Part shown: piece after piece, positions 33,308-42,346 of the stretch
Numbering within the stretch: the first letter of the stretch is position 1
Layout: every line of letters begins with the position of its first letter
Assembly: GCA_963575745.1 (NCBI GenBank)
Contig: CAUYUJ010019072.1
Span: 1 to 64,000 of the forward strand
Reading direction: 5' to 3'
Origin: Prorocentrum cordatum
Taxonomy: Eukaryota > Sar > Dinophyceae > Prorocentrales > Prorocentraceae
Length of the DNA stretch: 64,000 nt
Translations under genes and position numbers: made by a program
Notes under the pieces: generated by a model
What the model was told of the DNA's origin: nothing
Databases searched by the model: none
Seen by the model: only the letters and a program-made list of their open reading frames with translations

Positions 33308-34489
33308 ATGGCTGGCGCCGGCCGAAAGGAGCGCCAGGATTGGGTATGCAGGAGCTGTACGACAAAGCGCGGCAGGCAGCTCATCAACTACGGGACCGCG
33401 CTCAAGTGCCAAGGGTGCAGGCTCCACAAGAAGGATGTGTACGGCGGGCCCGTGCCGCCGAAGGAGCCCTCGACGCGGGTTGCTGCCAAGGGCAAGAAGC
33501 GGGCCCCGTGGACAGCTGAGGGCAAGCTCGAGAGCGAGCTCGCGGCCGTCAGGGCGGAGCTCGACGCTGCCAAGAAGAAGCTGCGCACGCAGGAGTCCGA
33601 CCAGGGCGGGGCCGCGCCCATGCACGTGGACGAAGGCAAGGTGGGCGAGGACGCCTCGGCTGCCGACGAGATCAAGGTGTGCGAGGCAGGCCTGGCCACG
33701 CTCAAGGACGTGCAGCACGACTGGGCCATTGGCCCGCGAGATGATCTCAAGCGCAGGCTCGCCGCCGCCAAGGACAGGCTCTTCGCCGCCAAGCCGCTCC
33801 ACGCGCGGGTGCAGGCGCTGGCCCACAGGCAGAAGAACCTTGCGGACAAGCTCTGCAAGATGGAGCGGGCCGAGCGCGAGGCGGAGGACCGCGTCAAGGA
33901 GGCGCAGGACGAGCTGGAGCTCAAGCGGCAGGGCGTCAGGGAGCTCAAGGCGCAGCAGGTGGCCCTCCAGGCGGAGCAGGCGGCACTACAGCAGCAGGTC
34001 CCTGCCGCGCCAGAGGATCGTCCGCCTGGGCAGTCCATGGAGAACGACGTCATCAAGAACACGGGCGGCATCACCCTCGGCGACCTGGAGCGGGCTCTCA
34101 GTGGGGCCCTGGCCGCTCATCCCGACGGCACCGTGCCGGCCGCGGGCGATCTGCCGCAGCGGCTGGCCACGGCGCTATGGGGGCCCCTCCAGGAGCTCAC
34201 ACTGCGGCGGCAGCGCCAGCGGGCCGACGCTGCGGAGGCAGCTAGCGCTCCTCGCACCCCTGCAGCGCCCGCAGATGGAGACGACGACGACGCCGCCGAG
34301 CTTGGCGCAGGCAGCGCAGGCGGCGCCCCCCCCGCAGCCGCTGCGCCGCGTTGGGATCCCGCCGCGATGGAGCCCGAGAAGCTACGGCAAACCATGGCTG
34401 AGTTCGCACCAGGGCCAGCAGAAGAGTCCAGCGACGCCGTGCTGGCGCGGGCCAAGGAGCTGGCCGTCAGGGGCTTCAATCCTTACTAA
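33308..34489 (+). CDS. LINE ORF1 protein: zinc finger and coiled coil
   Basis: A 393-aa protein starting at an ATG in excellent context (CACCATGG), 107 nt after the SL. Residues 12-37 form a four-cysteine finger (W12, C14, C17, C34, C37; WVCRSC ... LKCQGC). Residues of about 75-230 are rich in Glu, Lys, Ala and Leu with heptad-like spacing (HRQKNLADKLCKMERAEREA), a predicted coiled coil. The C-terminal third is Ala/Pro-rich. Finger plus coiled coil is the usual make-up of LINE ORF1 proteins, which bind the element RNA in a ribonucleoprotein particle. It ends 13 nt before the ORF2 ATG. The ORF1 proteins at 42347 and 62213 share the layout but little sequence. Confidence 0.8.
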   Translation: MAGAGRKERQDWVCRSCTTKRGRQLINYGTALKCQGCRLHKKDVYGGPVPPKEPSTRVAAKGKKRAPWTAEGKLESELAAVRAELDAAKKKLRTQESDQGGAAPMHVDEGKVGEDASAADEIKVCEAGLATLKDVQHDWAIGPRDDLKRRLAAAKDRLFAAKPLHARVQALAHRQKNLADKLCKMERAEREAEDRVKEAQDELELKRQGVRELKAQQVALQAEQAALQQQVPAAPEDRPPGQSMENDVIKNTGGITLGDLERALSGALAAHPDGTVPAAGDLPQRLATALWGPLQELTLRRQRQRADAAEAASAPRTPAAPADGDDDDAAELGAGSAGGAPPAAAAPRWDPAAMEPEKLRQTMAEFAPGPAEESSDAVLARAKELAVRGFNPY

Positions 34490-34502
34490 GCTCATCATCG
34501 CG

Positions 34503-37500
34503 ATGTCCTGCGCACAAGCGATGGCAAAAGGTACTATCACTACCAGCAACGTGACTTCCTGGGGTTCTTTGGCGCCGTGCCTTGAGACCCTCCAGTCGCA
34601 TGTCGTTCTCGTTCAGGAGCATCACCGACGGGACGAGGCGAAGCTCGCCGACCTGCAGCACGAGGTGCTGGACCACGGGTTCGCGGGCATCTGGGCGCCA
34701 GCGGTGGCAGGCCCCACCTCCGCGGAGGGCACGACGGGCGGGGTCGCTGTCCTGGCCCGCAAGAACATCCCCGTCACGGCCCCGCCGCTGCTGCCCTCGG
34801 CGACGCTCTGGCCAGGGCGACTGCTGGCCGCCCACGTGCATTGGGGAGTACGTGGTGGCATTGTCTTCGTGTCGGCCTACCTGGTCGACAGCGTCGGTAT
34901 GAACGAGGTGAACCGTAGCATCTTCGGCGCGCTCACCCGCTACCTCACGAAGCTCACGGCTTCTGGCATCGACTGGATAGTCGGCGGCGACTTCAATGGG
35001 CCTCCCAGCTTCCTGCCTCTTGCGCAGTTGGAGAAGGCGGGGGGCCTTTGGCTAGCGCCGTCGGCCGACACCTGTCGCCCGCAGGTGGGCAGCGGATCGG
35101 TGCTGGACTACTTTCTGGTCGGTGCAAACCTGGCCAGCCGCATCTCGGCTCCGAGAGTGGACGAGTTGGGCATCACCTCCCCGCACCTCCCTGTCAACAT
35201 GGAGCTGCGGGCCGCTGACCTGGACATGCGCGTGAGGGTCCCGATCGCCCCCAGGGCGATCCCAGCGGTGCCGCCCATCGGATGCAGCCGAGGTGTCGAG
35301 GACTGGGCGCCCGCTCTGGCCCAGGTGCGCGCCACGGCCAGCGCCGAGGAGCTGCCAGCAGCCTGGGACGCTGTCGTCAGCACCCTGGAGCAGGAGTTGC
35401 TGGACCGCTACGACCAGGTGGGCGCAGCGCGCAGGCGGTTCGAAGGGCGCGCGGGGCCCATTGCAACTAAGATGGCGCCAGTCAAGTGGAAGCCGCAAGG
35501 GCAGCGTGTCCGACTGGGGCCTGACGTCATCGCGGCCAAGATAGCGGGCCGATGGGCGCGTCACTTCATGGGGGTCAGTGCGTTCCTCGCGAAGGCCAGC
35601 AGGAGGCTGCACTCCGCCAGCCCGCAGTGCGCCCTCCCCCCCGAGCAGTACCATGAGCTTGCGGACTTCGTCGCGAGGGCGCTGGAGTATGGGCGAGTGG
35701 TCATGGACAGCAAGAAGACGCTGGCGCTGCTCCCGCATTGGGTGAGGGCCTTCTTCGAGCAGGGCTTTCGCGTCATCGGCAACACCGACTTCCTGGAGCA
35801 GGCGGGCCGCATCGTCCAGTTCGCCAAGGACGCCTACGCGGACGCGCTCAAGGTCAGGCAGCAGAGCTGGGTCCAGTGGGCCAACGACAGCCTGCGGAAC
35901 GGCGCTGGCAAGGCGCACCGCTTCACCAAGCTGCGTGCGATGCAGGAGGTGCTGGCGCAATGGCAGGGCACTCACACCGAGCTCACCACTGGACGTCCCG
36001 CACAGGCCTCCGTCCAGCAGCAGCAGGTCGCCAGCCAGCACCTGATTTGCGATCGGGAGATGAAGGCCTGGGAGGACGTCTGGTCGTGCCACAAGCTCGA
36101 GGCGCTGGAGAGGCCAGCTGACTTCGACGAATGGGACGACCTAGAGGACCTCACCGTGGAAACGCTGCAGCGGGCCGCCTGCAGCTTCCCCACCACCACG
36201 GCGCTGGGCCCGGCGCAGATCGGCATGCGCGCGCTCACCTTTCTCACGGACGAGGGCGTGTACACCTGCGGCCAGCTCTTTATGAAGTGCGAGGCGCTGG
36301 GGGCCTGGCCTAGCGATAGGCTGTGGCATGCTATGTGCCGCATCCCCAAGGCCTCTGGTGGCTGCAGGCTGATCACGTTGATGCATTCTCTAATCCGATG
36401 GTGGTCGAGGGCTCGTGCTGCGACGTCCAAGGCGTGGCTCACTGCGCACCCCAATGCCAGTATTTGGGGCATGGGCGGCGGCAGATCCTCCTCCGACTCC
36501 GCCTTCGACCTCAACCTCGAGACGGAGATATCGGACTGCCTGGACGAGCACGTGGTAATCGTCATGCTGGACGCGTGGAAGTTCTTTGAGACGATCAAGC
36601 CCGAGTGGCTACTTATCGAGGCGCGGCTGCTGGGCATGCCGCTGCGATTGGTATGGATGCTGATTGAGTTATACAGGCAGCCGAGGCGGCTGCAAGCTTT
36701 CGGCTCGGTGTCCTACGCGGTCGTGTCGCATCAGGGCGTGCTCGCAGGGTGCACTCACGCCTGTGCTATGGTCACCCTGCTCATGTTCAGGCTGCTCGAG
36801 CAAGTACGAGATGCAGGCGTCACCCCGAGGGCCCTCATCGACGACGTCACCTTGCAGTGGCGAGGGAGGCGGCTTTCGCAACTGGGTGTGCTGTGGGCGG
36901 CCACCACCAGGTTCCGCGAGGGCGCCCAGGAGCGAGGCATTGTCGTGCAGCCTACCAAGTCGGGCTACTTGGTCTCATCGGACGCAGCTGCTCGTGAGTG
37001 TGCCCGACACGCGGCGGCCCGCAAGCTGACCAAGATGCGCTGGGCCCGCAACCTGGGGCATGATCTGGGCGGGCGAAGAATCGCGAGGCTCCAGACGGCT
37101 AAGAGGGTGCGGCAGCTCAAGGAGCGGCGCGGCAAGCTGGCAGCCTTCAAAGGGGCAGTGGGCAGGCGCGCCACCTGCTTGTGGAAGACGGGCCTCATGC
37201 CGAGCGCGGCGCACGGGGCTGGGGTGTCTGGGCTCACCGATGATACGTTGCAGGTGCTGAGGGCCGAGGCTGGCAGGCTTGCAGGGGCTCGGCCTGGTGC
37301 GTCGAGCGTCACGGTGTACCTAGCCACACAGAAGGCACGCGAGTACGACCCCATCTACGGCGCCACCTGCGACATTGTGTGCCGATACGCCAGCTGGATC
37401 TGGGAACAACGCACCTCCCTGGCTAGGCTCCACAGGGCCTGGGCCAAAGTCACGGAGCGGCTCGTGGGGCGTCCGTCATGGGCAGAGGCTCGCGGGCCCA

Positions 37501-40500
37501 TCGCATCCGTCACGCTCACGCTGTGGCGCATCGGATGGCACATGTACTCCAGCACGACCCTGGTTACCGACCAGGACATGGCGATCAACCTCCTCACCAC
37601 GTGCCCGAAGGACGTCAGGATGCATCTGGCCGACGGCGTGCAGCGATGGCAGGCTAGGCAGATCGCGGCGCACCATCGCCAGCACGGAGAGGTCAAGCCG
37701 TGGGTACGGGCTATGCGGCTCTGCGTGGGCGACGGGCGCGCGGCGATGGCGGAGGGCCCGTCGGCCACCAGCCTGCGCCACCACTGGGCTGCGGTGGCAT
37801 GGACGCAGCAGGCCCAGCACGACCTTGGGCTGGCGGCGGCGCCGAACTGCAGGGCCTGTGGACATCCATCCGATTCGCCTGGCCACCGCTTCTTCGGCTG
37901 CGAGGTACTGGTGCAGCCGCTCACAGAGGAGGAGCAGGACCAGCAGCTGCCGCCCGAGCCGATGCAGGCCGTCCGCACCTTCATGTGCAACAAAGGCCTG
38001 CAGGAGGGCGGCAGCTTCGAGAGCGCCGACTTCCAAATGTGCCTGCCCTGCATGCCGCCCTTCGCGCCGCCAGCCGCGGAGCAGGCCGAGGTGAAGTTCT
38101 GGGGCCGCTGGCCTAGCCAAGGGGAGGACATGGCCTCTTGCAGCAACGTCGTCTTCACCGATGGCTCTGGCTTCGCGTCCAGCATACCCGAACTGAGGCG
38201 TTGCGGTTGGGCCGTAGTGCAGCTATCCCTCCAGGGATTGCCTGTGCGGGCGGCCTTCGGGGCGCTGCCAGGGCCGCTCCAGACGGTCGGGCGCGCGGAG
38301 AGGCACGCGCTGCTGCAGGCATTGCGGCTCTTGGGGCCGCAGCTTGAGTTCGTCTTCACCGACCTGCTGTCGCTGGAGAAGGAGTGCAGCCACTGGGGGC
38401 AAGAGCTGGAGGAGGCGCGAGCTGCACACGCCACAGTGTGGCGACGGATTCGTGCCCAGCCAGCTCGGCCTGAAGTTAGGTGGATTCCTGCGCATCAGGA
38501 CATGGATGCATACTTGAACCGAGGCCTCCACCCGCTGCTGTACTCCGGCAACATGTGGGCTGACTGGTTCGCGCGGCAAGGAGCCATGCAGCACACCGTG
38601 TCGAAGGTGCACGAGGAGCTCTACAAGTTCGAGCTGCAGCACCACAAGAGCCTGGCTAAGTACGTCGGCTGGGCCATGCAGAGGACCATGCACGCAGGAC
38701 GATGGGATGCGCCCGAGCAGGCAGCCCGCCCGCCAAAGGTGCCTAAGGTGCAGGCGGCCACCGTGGTCAGCCATTCCCTGGTCCGACTGAACGGGACGGC
38801 GACGGTGCTGTGTCGAGCCTGCTGCAGGCAGACCAGCGGGCAGACGGGTCCCACATGGGCGCAGTTCGCGCGCTCAGCCTGCGAGGCCAGCCAGTACACC
38901 GCGCTGCGGGCCGAGGCCATCATCGAGCACGTCGGTGCGCAGCCCATAGTGGTCTCGGAGGCGGGCGAGTTCGCTATGCAGGCGATCGAGCGTGCGGCGT
39001 GCCCTGAAGACTCGGGTCCCAGGCCAGCCGAGCCTGCCCCCTGGGGCTCAGGGGACGTCACCATTGAGATGCAGGGGCACAGGCTGAGGCGCGCTGGGCC
39101 CACCATCTACTGCGAGGTTTGCGTGGCTTGGGCGGCGACAGGCTCCTCTATGGCCCTCGCCCTGCCCTGCGCTGGCCCGCCCAGCGCCGAGGGCAAGAAC
39201 CAGCGGACCTACCTGTCCAACCTCAGGGCGCGGCTCAAGAAGCTGAGCCAAGGGCTGCACCCCAAGACGGGGAAGGTGCTCACCTGGGGAGGTGCAGGCG
39301 AGGCTCCAGACCGCCCCAGAGCACGGGCCACTGCAGCGGCCAGCGCGGCCGCGGGCGACATGGCCTCTGAGGGCGACGGCGCTGCAGAGCGGCCAAGCGG
39401 CAAGCACGTGCAGACGGTGCAGGGCGAGGCGACCTGGCCCAGCCAGGACCACGAGACGTGCGAGGTGCCTGCAGGTGCTGCTGGCTCCAACGAGGCTCAG
39501 ACCAAGAAGCCTGCTCGGCGTGTTCGACGGCAGGAGCTTCTGGAACGGATGCAGCAAAGGCAGCAGCACCTGCTCGTCCAACGTTCTGATATGGCCAGCA
39601 CCAGGGGTGGCAGGGGACCTGCAAAGTGCGGTCCTGAATGCGGCCCCGCCCTGAGTGCTGGCAGGCTTGACAACCCGCAGCGCTCGCGGCCAGGCATGGC
39701 CAGTGACGAGGCTGGCAGGAGGCCTGCGAGCTGCGACCCCGTGAGCGGCCCCAGCACGGGCACTGACGGCGACGGCAGCCTGGCCAACATTGTTCGGCGT
39801 AGTGCTACGGCCTGGGCCAGGGGTGGCAGGGGACCTGCAATGTGCGTGCGTGAGCGCGGCCCCGCCCTGAGCCCAGGATGCGACGAGGACCTCGACGGCA
39901 AGGGCATGGCCAGTGCCAGGGTTGGCAGGGGACCTGCAAAGTGCAGTCCTGAGTGCGGCCCCGCCCTGGGCACTGGCGGCAGTGGACCCATGGGAGCGGC
40001 TTCGCATGTGGAGGACCAGGGGCAGCTGCCGCTGGCTTCTGGGGAGTTGAGCGGCCCCAGCACGGGCACTGGCAGCGACGGCAGACAGACCAACTGTGTT
40101 CTGCGTAGTGCTACGGCCTGGGCCAGGGGTGGCAGGGGACCTGCAATGTGCGCGCGTGAGTGCGGCCCCGCCCTGAGCCCAGGATGCGACGAGGATCTCG
40201 ACGGCAAGGGCATGGCCAGTGCCAGGGTTGGCAGGGGACCTGCAAAGTGCAGTCCCGAGTGCGGCCCCGCCCTGGGCACTGGCAGTGGCCCCCTGGGAGC
40301 GGCTTCGTCTGCGGAGGACCAATGGCAGCCGCCGATGGCGTCGGGGGAGGTGTGCTTACGTGCAACTACGGCTGGTGCCAGGGGTGGCAGGGGACCTGCA
40401 TTGTGCGGTCCTGAGTGCGGCCCCGCCCTGAGCACCAGCACCCACCCTGTTCGGCGACGGAGTACGGCCTGGGCCAGGGGTGGCAGGGGACCTGCAATGT

Positions 40501-41117
40501 GCGATCGTGAGTGCGGCCCCGCCCTGAGCCCAGGAAGCGACGCGGTCACCGACGGCATGTGCGTGGACAGCACCAAGGGCGGCAGGGGACCTGCAAGCGC
40601 CGATCTGGTGGGTGGCCCTGCCCCGTCTGCTGGCAGCGCCGCGGTGGCTCGGCCTGAGCCTGCGCAGCCGAGGCGCAGCGTCGCGCCCAGGCCCGAGCGG
40701 CAGGTCGCTGGATGGGCGAGGTACTGGACCCAAGCACCAGAGGTCGGCGAGGCGATGGAGTGCTACAGCGAGTGGCTCGACCACTGCGTCGGCTACGTCA
40801 CGCAGTTCCTGTCCCAGCCGCGCTTCGCCACCAGGCTGCGTGCGCGTGGGATGACGGCCGAGCAGATGGCCGAGGAGATCTGCGAGCGTGCTTGGGGCAC
40901 TGGCATGCCCGCGAGGCGGGCCTACTACAGGTGGCGCAACACGTTGACGCCGTCGCAGAGGATCGTGTCCGACTGCATGCGGCGCTACGACTACGTGTGC
41001 CTGCGGTCGTGGCTCGCCGAGCTGCAGCGGGCTGGGCAGCCGCCGCCCATTGGCCCGCTCAGAACGTCGTCGGTGCCATGGACTGCGGGGCGCAGGAGAC
41101 GACGGAGGAGTGGTTGA
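34503..41117 (+). CDS. LINE ORF2 polyprotein: endonuclease, reverse transcriptase, RNase H, cysteine-repeat tail
   Basis: A 2204-aa protein from the first ATG after ORF1; the same frame is open further upstream to 33201. APE endonuclease (about 10-235): NVTSWGSL, QEH, ISxYLVDS-type FVSAYLVDS, GGDFN with D163 and N165, and SPHLPV with H228. Reverse transcriptase (about 550-850): CRIPKASGGCRLITL, motif A IVMLDAWKFFE (D690), motif B VLAGCTHA, motif C LIDDVTL (D780-D781). Connection with WRIGWHMYSS and a zinc knuckle at C1116/C1119. RNase HI (about 1210-1360): D1220, E1266, D1287, H1331, D1354, all present. Then two CxxC fingers, a basic GLHPKTGK motif, a tandem Cys-rich repeat domain (1697-2046) and a unique end (WARYWTQAPEVGEAMECYSE). 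All visible catalytic residues are intact, so it could support target-primed reverse transcription. Confidence 0.85.
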   Translation: MSCAQAMAKGTITTSNVTSWGSLAPCLETLQSHVVLVQEHHRRDEAKLADLQHEVLDHGFAGIWAPAVAGPTSAEGTTGGVAVLARKNIPVTAPPLLPSATLWPGRLLAAHVHWGVRGGIVFVSAYLVDSVGMNEVNRSIFGALTRYLTKLTASGIDWIVGGDFNGPPSFLPLAQLEKAGGLWLAPSADTCRPQVGSGSVLDYFLVGANLASRISAPRVDELGITSPHLPVNMELRAADLDMRVRVPIAPRAIPAVPPIGCSRGVEDWAPALAQVRATASAEELPAAWDAVVSTLEQELLDRYDQVGAARRRFEGRAGPIATKMAPVKWKPQGQRVRLGPDVIAAKIAGRWARHFMGVSAFLAKASRRLHSASPQCALPPEQYHELADFVARALEYGRVVMDSKKTLALLPHWVRAFFEQGFRVIGNTDFLEQAGRIVQFAKDAYADALKVRQQSWVQWANDSLRNGAGKAHRFTKLRAMQEVLAQWQGTHTELTTGRPAQASVQQQQVASQHLICDREMKAWEDVWSCHKLEALERPADFDEWDDLEDLTVETLQRAACSFPTTTALGPAQIGMRALTFLTDEGVYTCGQLFMKCEALGAWPSDRLWHAMCRIPKASGGCRLITLMHSLIRWWSRARAATSKAWLTAHPNASIWGMGGGRSSSDSAFDLNLETEISDCLDEHVVIVMLDAWKFFETIKPEWLLIEARLLGMPLRLVWMLIELYRQPRRLQAFGSVSYAVVSHQGVLAGCTHACAMVTLLMFRLLEQVRDAGVTPRALIDDVTLQWRGRRLSQLGVLWAATTRFREGAQERGIVVQPTKSGYLVSSDAAARECARHAAARKLTKMRWARNLGHDLGGRRIARLQTAKRVRQLKERRGKLAAFKGAVGRRATCLWKTGLMPSAAHGAGVSGLTDDTLQVLRAEAGRLAGARPGASSVTVYLATQKAREYDPIYGATCDIVCRYASWIWEQRTSLARLHRAWAKVTERLVGRPSWAEARGPIASVTLTLWRIGWHMYSSTTLVTDQDMAINLLTTCPKDVRMHLADGVQRWQARQIAAHHRQHGEVKPWVRAMRLCVGDGRAAMAEGPSATSLRHHWAAVAWTQQAQHDLGLAAAPNCRACGHPSDSPGHRFFGCEVLVQPLTEEEQDQQLPPEPMQAVRTFMCNKGLQEGGSFESADFQMCLPCMPPFAPPAAEQAEVKFWGRWPSQGEDMASCSNVVFTDGSGFASSIPELRRCGWAVVQLSLQGLPVRAAFGALPGPLQTVGRAERHALLQALRLLGPQLEFVFTDLLSLEKECSHWGQELEEARAAHATVWRRIRAQPARPEVRWIPAHQDMDAYLNRGLHPLLYSGNMWADWFARQGAMQHTVSKVHEELYKFELQHHKSLAKYVGWAMQRTMHAGRWDAPEQAARPPKVPKVQAATVVSHSLVRLNGTATVLCRACCRQTSGQTGPTWAQFARSACEASQYTALRAEAIIEHVGAQPIVVSEAGEFAMQAIERAACPEDSGPRPAEPAPWGSGDVTIEMQGHRLRRAGPTIYCEVCVAWAATGSSMALALPCAGPPSAEGKNQRTYLSNLRARLKKLSQGLHPKTGKVLTWGGAGEAPDRPRARATAAASAAAGDMASEGDGAAERPSGKHVQTVQGEATWPSQDHETCEVPAGAAGSNEAQTKKPARRVRRQELLERMQQRQQHLLVQRSDMASTRGGRGPAKCGPECGPALSAGRLDNPQRSRPGMASDEAGRRPASCDPVSGPSTGTDGDGSLANIVRRSATAWARGGRGPAMCVRERGPALSPGCDEDLDGKGMASARVGRGPAKCSPECGPALGTGGSGPMGAASHVEDQGQLPLASGELSGPSTGTGSDGRQTNCVLRSATAWARGGRGPAMCARECGPALSPGCDEDLDGKGMASARVGRGPAKCSPECGPALGTGSGPLGAASSAEDQWQPPMASGEVCLRATTAGARGGRGPALCGPECGPALSTSTHPVRRRSTAWARGGRGPAMCDRECGPALSPGSDAVTDGMCVDSTKGGRGPASADLVGGPAPSAGSAAVARPEPAQPRRSVAPRPERQVAGWARYWTQAPEVGEAMECYSEWLDHCVGYVTQFLSQPRFATRLRARGMTAEQMAEEICERAWGTGMPARRAYYRWRNTLTPSQRIVSDCMRRYDYVCLRSWLAELQRAGQPPPIGPLRTSSVPWTAGRRRRRRSG
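39591..40640 (+). repeat. In-frame tandem Cys-repeat region of LINE ORF2
   Basis: About ten copies of a peptide close to ARGGRGPAMCARECGPALSP lie in ORF2 residues 1697-2046. Most keep two cysteines four residues apart (C-x3-C); three copies lose one or both. A 306-bp higher-order unit is duplicated: sequence from 39801 recurs from 40107. All lengths are multiples of three, so the frame is kept. No known domain matches by eye. Confidence 0.85.
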
Positions 41118-41338
41118 AGATCGGCCGCTCCCTGCTCGGCCAGCCGCGGCGGGGCGTCTTGCCCCAGCGGCTCGCCGTACGGCGCCGCGGGGCGGCCTGG
41201 CCCCAGCGCGCCGCCCTTCGCGCTCGACGTGATCGGCTTCACTGGCCTCCCCTGAGGCTGCGGCCCCCTGGCCGCTCGTGCTGCGTCTAGTTGGCCTGTG
41301 CCGACGCGACGCCCTGCCGCTGCTCTCCGCTGCTCTCC

Positions 41339-41343
41339 TCCTC

Positions 41344-41437
<94 letters not shown>

Positions 41438-41890
41438 CTCCCCACTCCCCATTCCTCACTCCTCACTCCTCAACCCTCCTCCTCCTCACTCCTCACGCCT
41501 CACCCCTCATCCCTCACCCCTCCTCCTCCTCCTCCTCCTCCTCCTCCTCCTCCTGCTCCTTCTCCTCCTCCTCCGTCCTCTCCTCTTCCTCCTCTCCTCC
41601 TCCTCCTCCTCCTCCTCCTCTTCTCCTCCTCCTCCTCCTCCTCCTCATCATCATCATCATCATCATCATCAGCCTCATCCTCATCCTCATCCTCATCCTC
41701 CTTCTCCGCTTCCTCGTCACCTCGCCTCCTCCCCCTCCTCCTCCTCCTCCTCCTCCTCGTCCCTCCTCCTCCTCCTCCTCCTCTTCCTGCTCCTCCTCTT
41801 CCTCCTCCTCCTCATCCGACCTCCGTCCTCCTCCTCCTCCACCTCCGCCTCCTCCGCTTCCCTTCTCATCATCATCATCATCATCATCAG

Positions 41891-41923
<33 letters not shown>

Positions 41924-42200
41924 TCCTCATCCACCCTCATCACCATCATCATCATCAGCAGCATCATCATCAGCATCATCCCGCTCCTCCTCCTCCTCCT
42001 CCTCCTCCTCCTCCTCATCATCATCATCATCATCTCCCCTCCTCCTCCTCCTCCGCTCATCCTCTTCCTCCTCCTCCTCCTCCTCCTGATCCGCATCCTC
42101 CTCCTCCTCCTCCTCCTCCTCCTCCTCCTCCTCCTCCTCCTCCCTTCCTCCTCATCATCCTCCTCCTCCTCTTCCTCGTCATCCTCCTCCTCCGTCCTCC
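41339..42200 (+). repeat. Composite (CTA)n/(CTC)n/(CAT)n array between two LINEs
   Basis: A pure CTA run (about 41345-41433) is followed by CACTCCTCACTCC-like units, then long CTC and CAT/ATC runs up to the second SL copy. It separates the intact LINE from its deletion derivative. Confidence 0.95.
42184..42200 (+). repeat. Target-site duplication, left copy
   Basis: CTCCTCCTCCGTCCTCC, identical to 44161-44177. The CCG interruption makes a chance match from a plain CTC array less likely. The last base or two may be shared with the start of the SL. Confidence 0.75.
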
Positions 42201-42220
42201 CGTAGCCATTTTGGCTCAAG
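42200..42220 (+). other. Genomic copy of the dinoflagellate spliced leader
   Basis: C followed by CGTAGCCATTTTGGCTCAAG matches 21 of the 22 SL positions, the variable first base being C here. It is preceded by the CTC array and followed by GGGGCTTGCTCC. Confidence 0.95.
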
Positions 42221-42346
42221 GGGCTTGCTCCTGAACTTCCCAACCTCGCCCGAGTGCGGCCATAGGGGCCATTTTGCAGTCACGGCACCCTTGCAACAGG
42301 TGCTAATCCGTCCCCCTTTCGGTTTCCATTCCTGCGCAGGGCTGCC

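Larger units (their letters stand above)
33179..41338 (+). mobile_element. Near-intact SL-tagged LINE (APE endonuclease, RT, RNase H)
   Basis: An 8.2-kb non-LTR retrotransposon. It begins with a perfect dinoflagellate spliced leader, has a short 5' UTR, ORF1 (33308-34489), ORF2 (34503-41117) and a short 3' UTR ending in two copies of GCTGCTCTCC (41319-41338). No frameshift or stop interrupts either ORF, so it may be a recently active copy. It lies between CTC arrays; a target duplication cannot be fixed because both flanks are low-complexity. I cannot place it in a named clade from motifs alone. Confidence 0.85.

Noticed and set aside
33201-34502. Calling the full 2638-codon frame from 33201 as the ORF2 protein
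   Set aside because: The part before 34503 overlaps ORF1, is Arg/Ser/Pro-rich and has no domain pattern. I start ORF2 at 34503 and report the overlap as a finding only.
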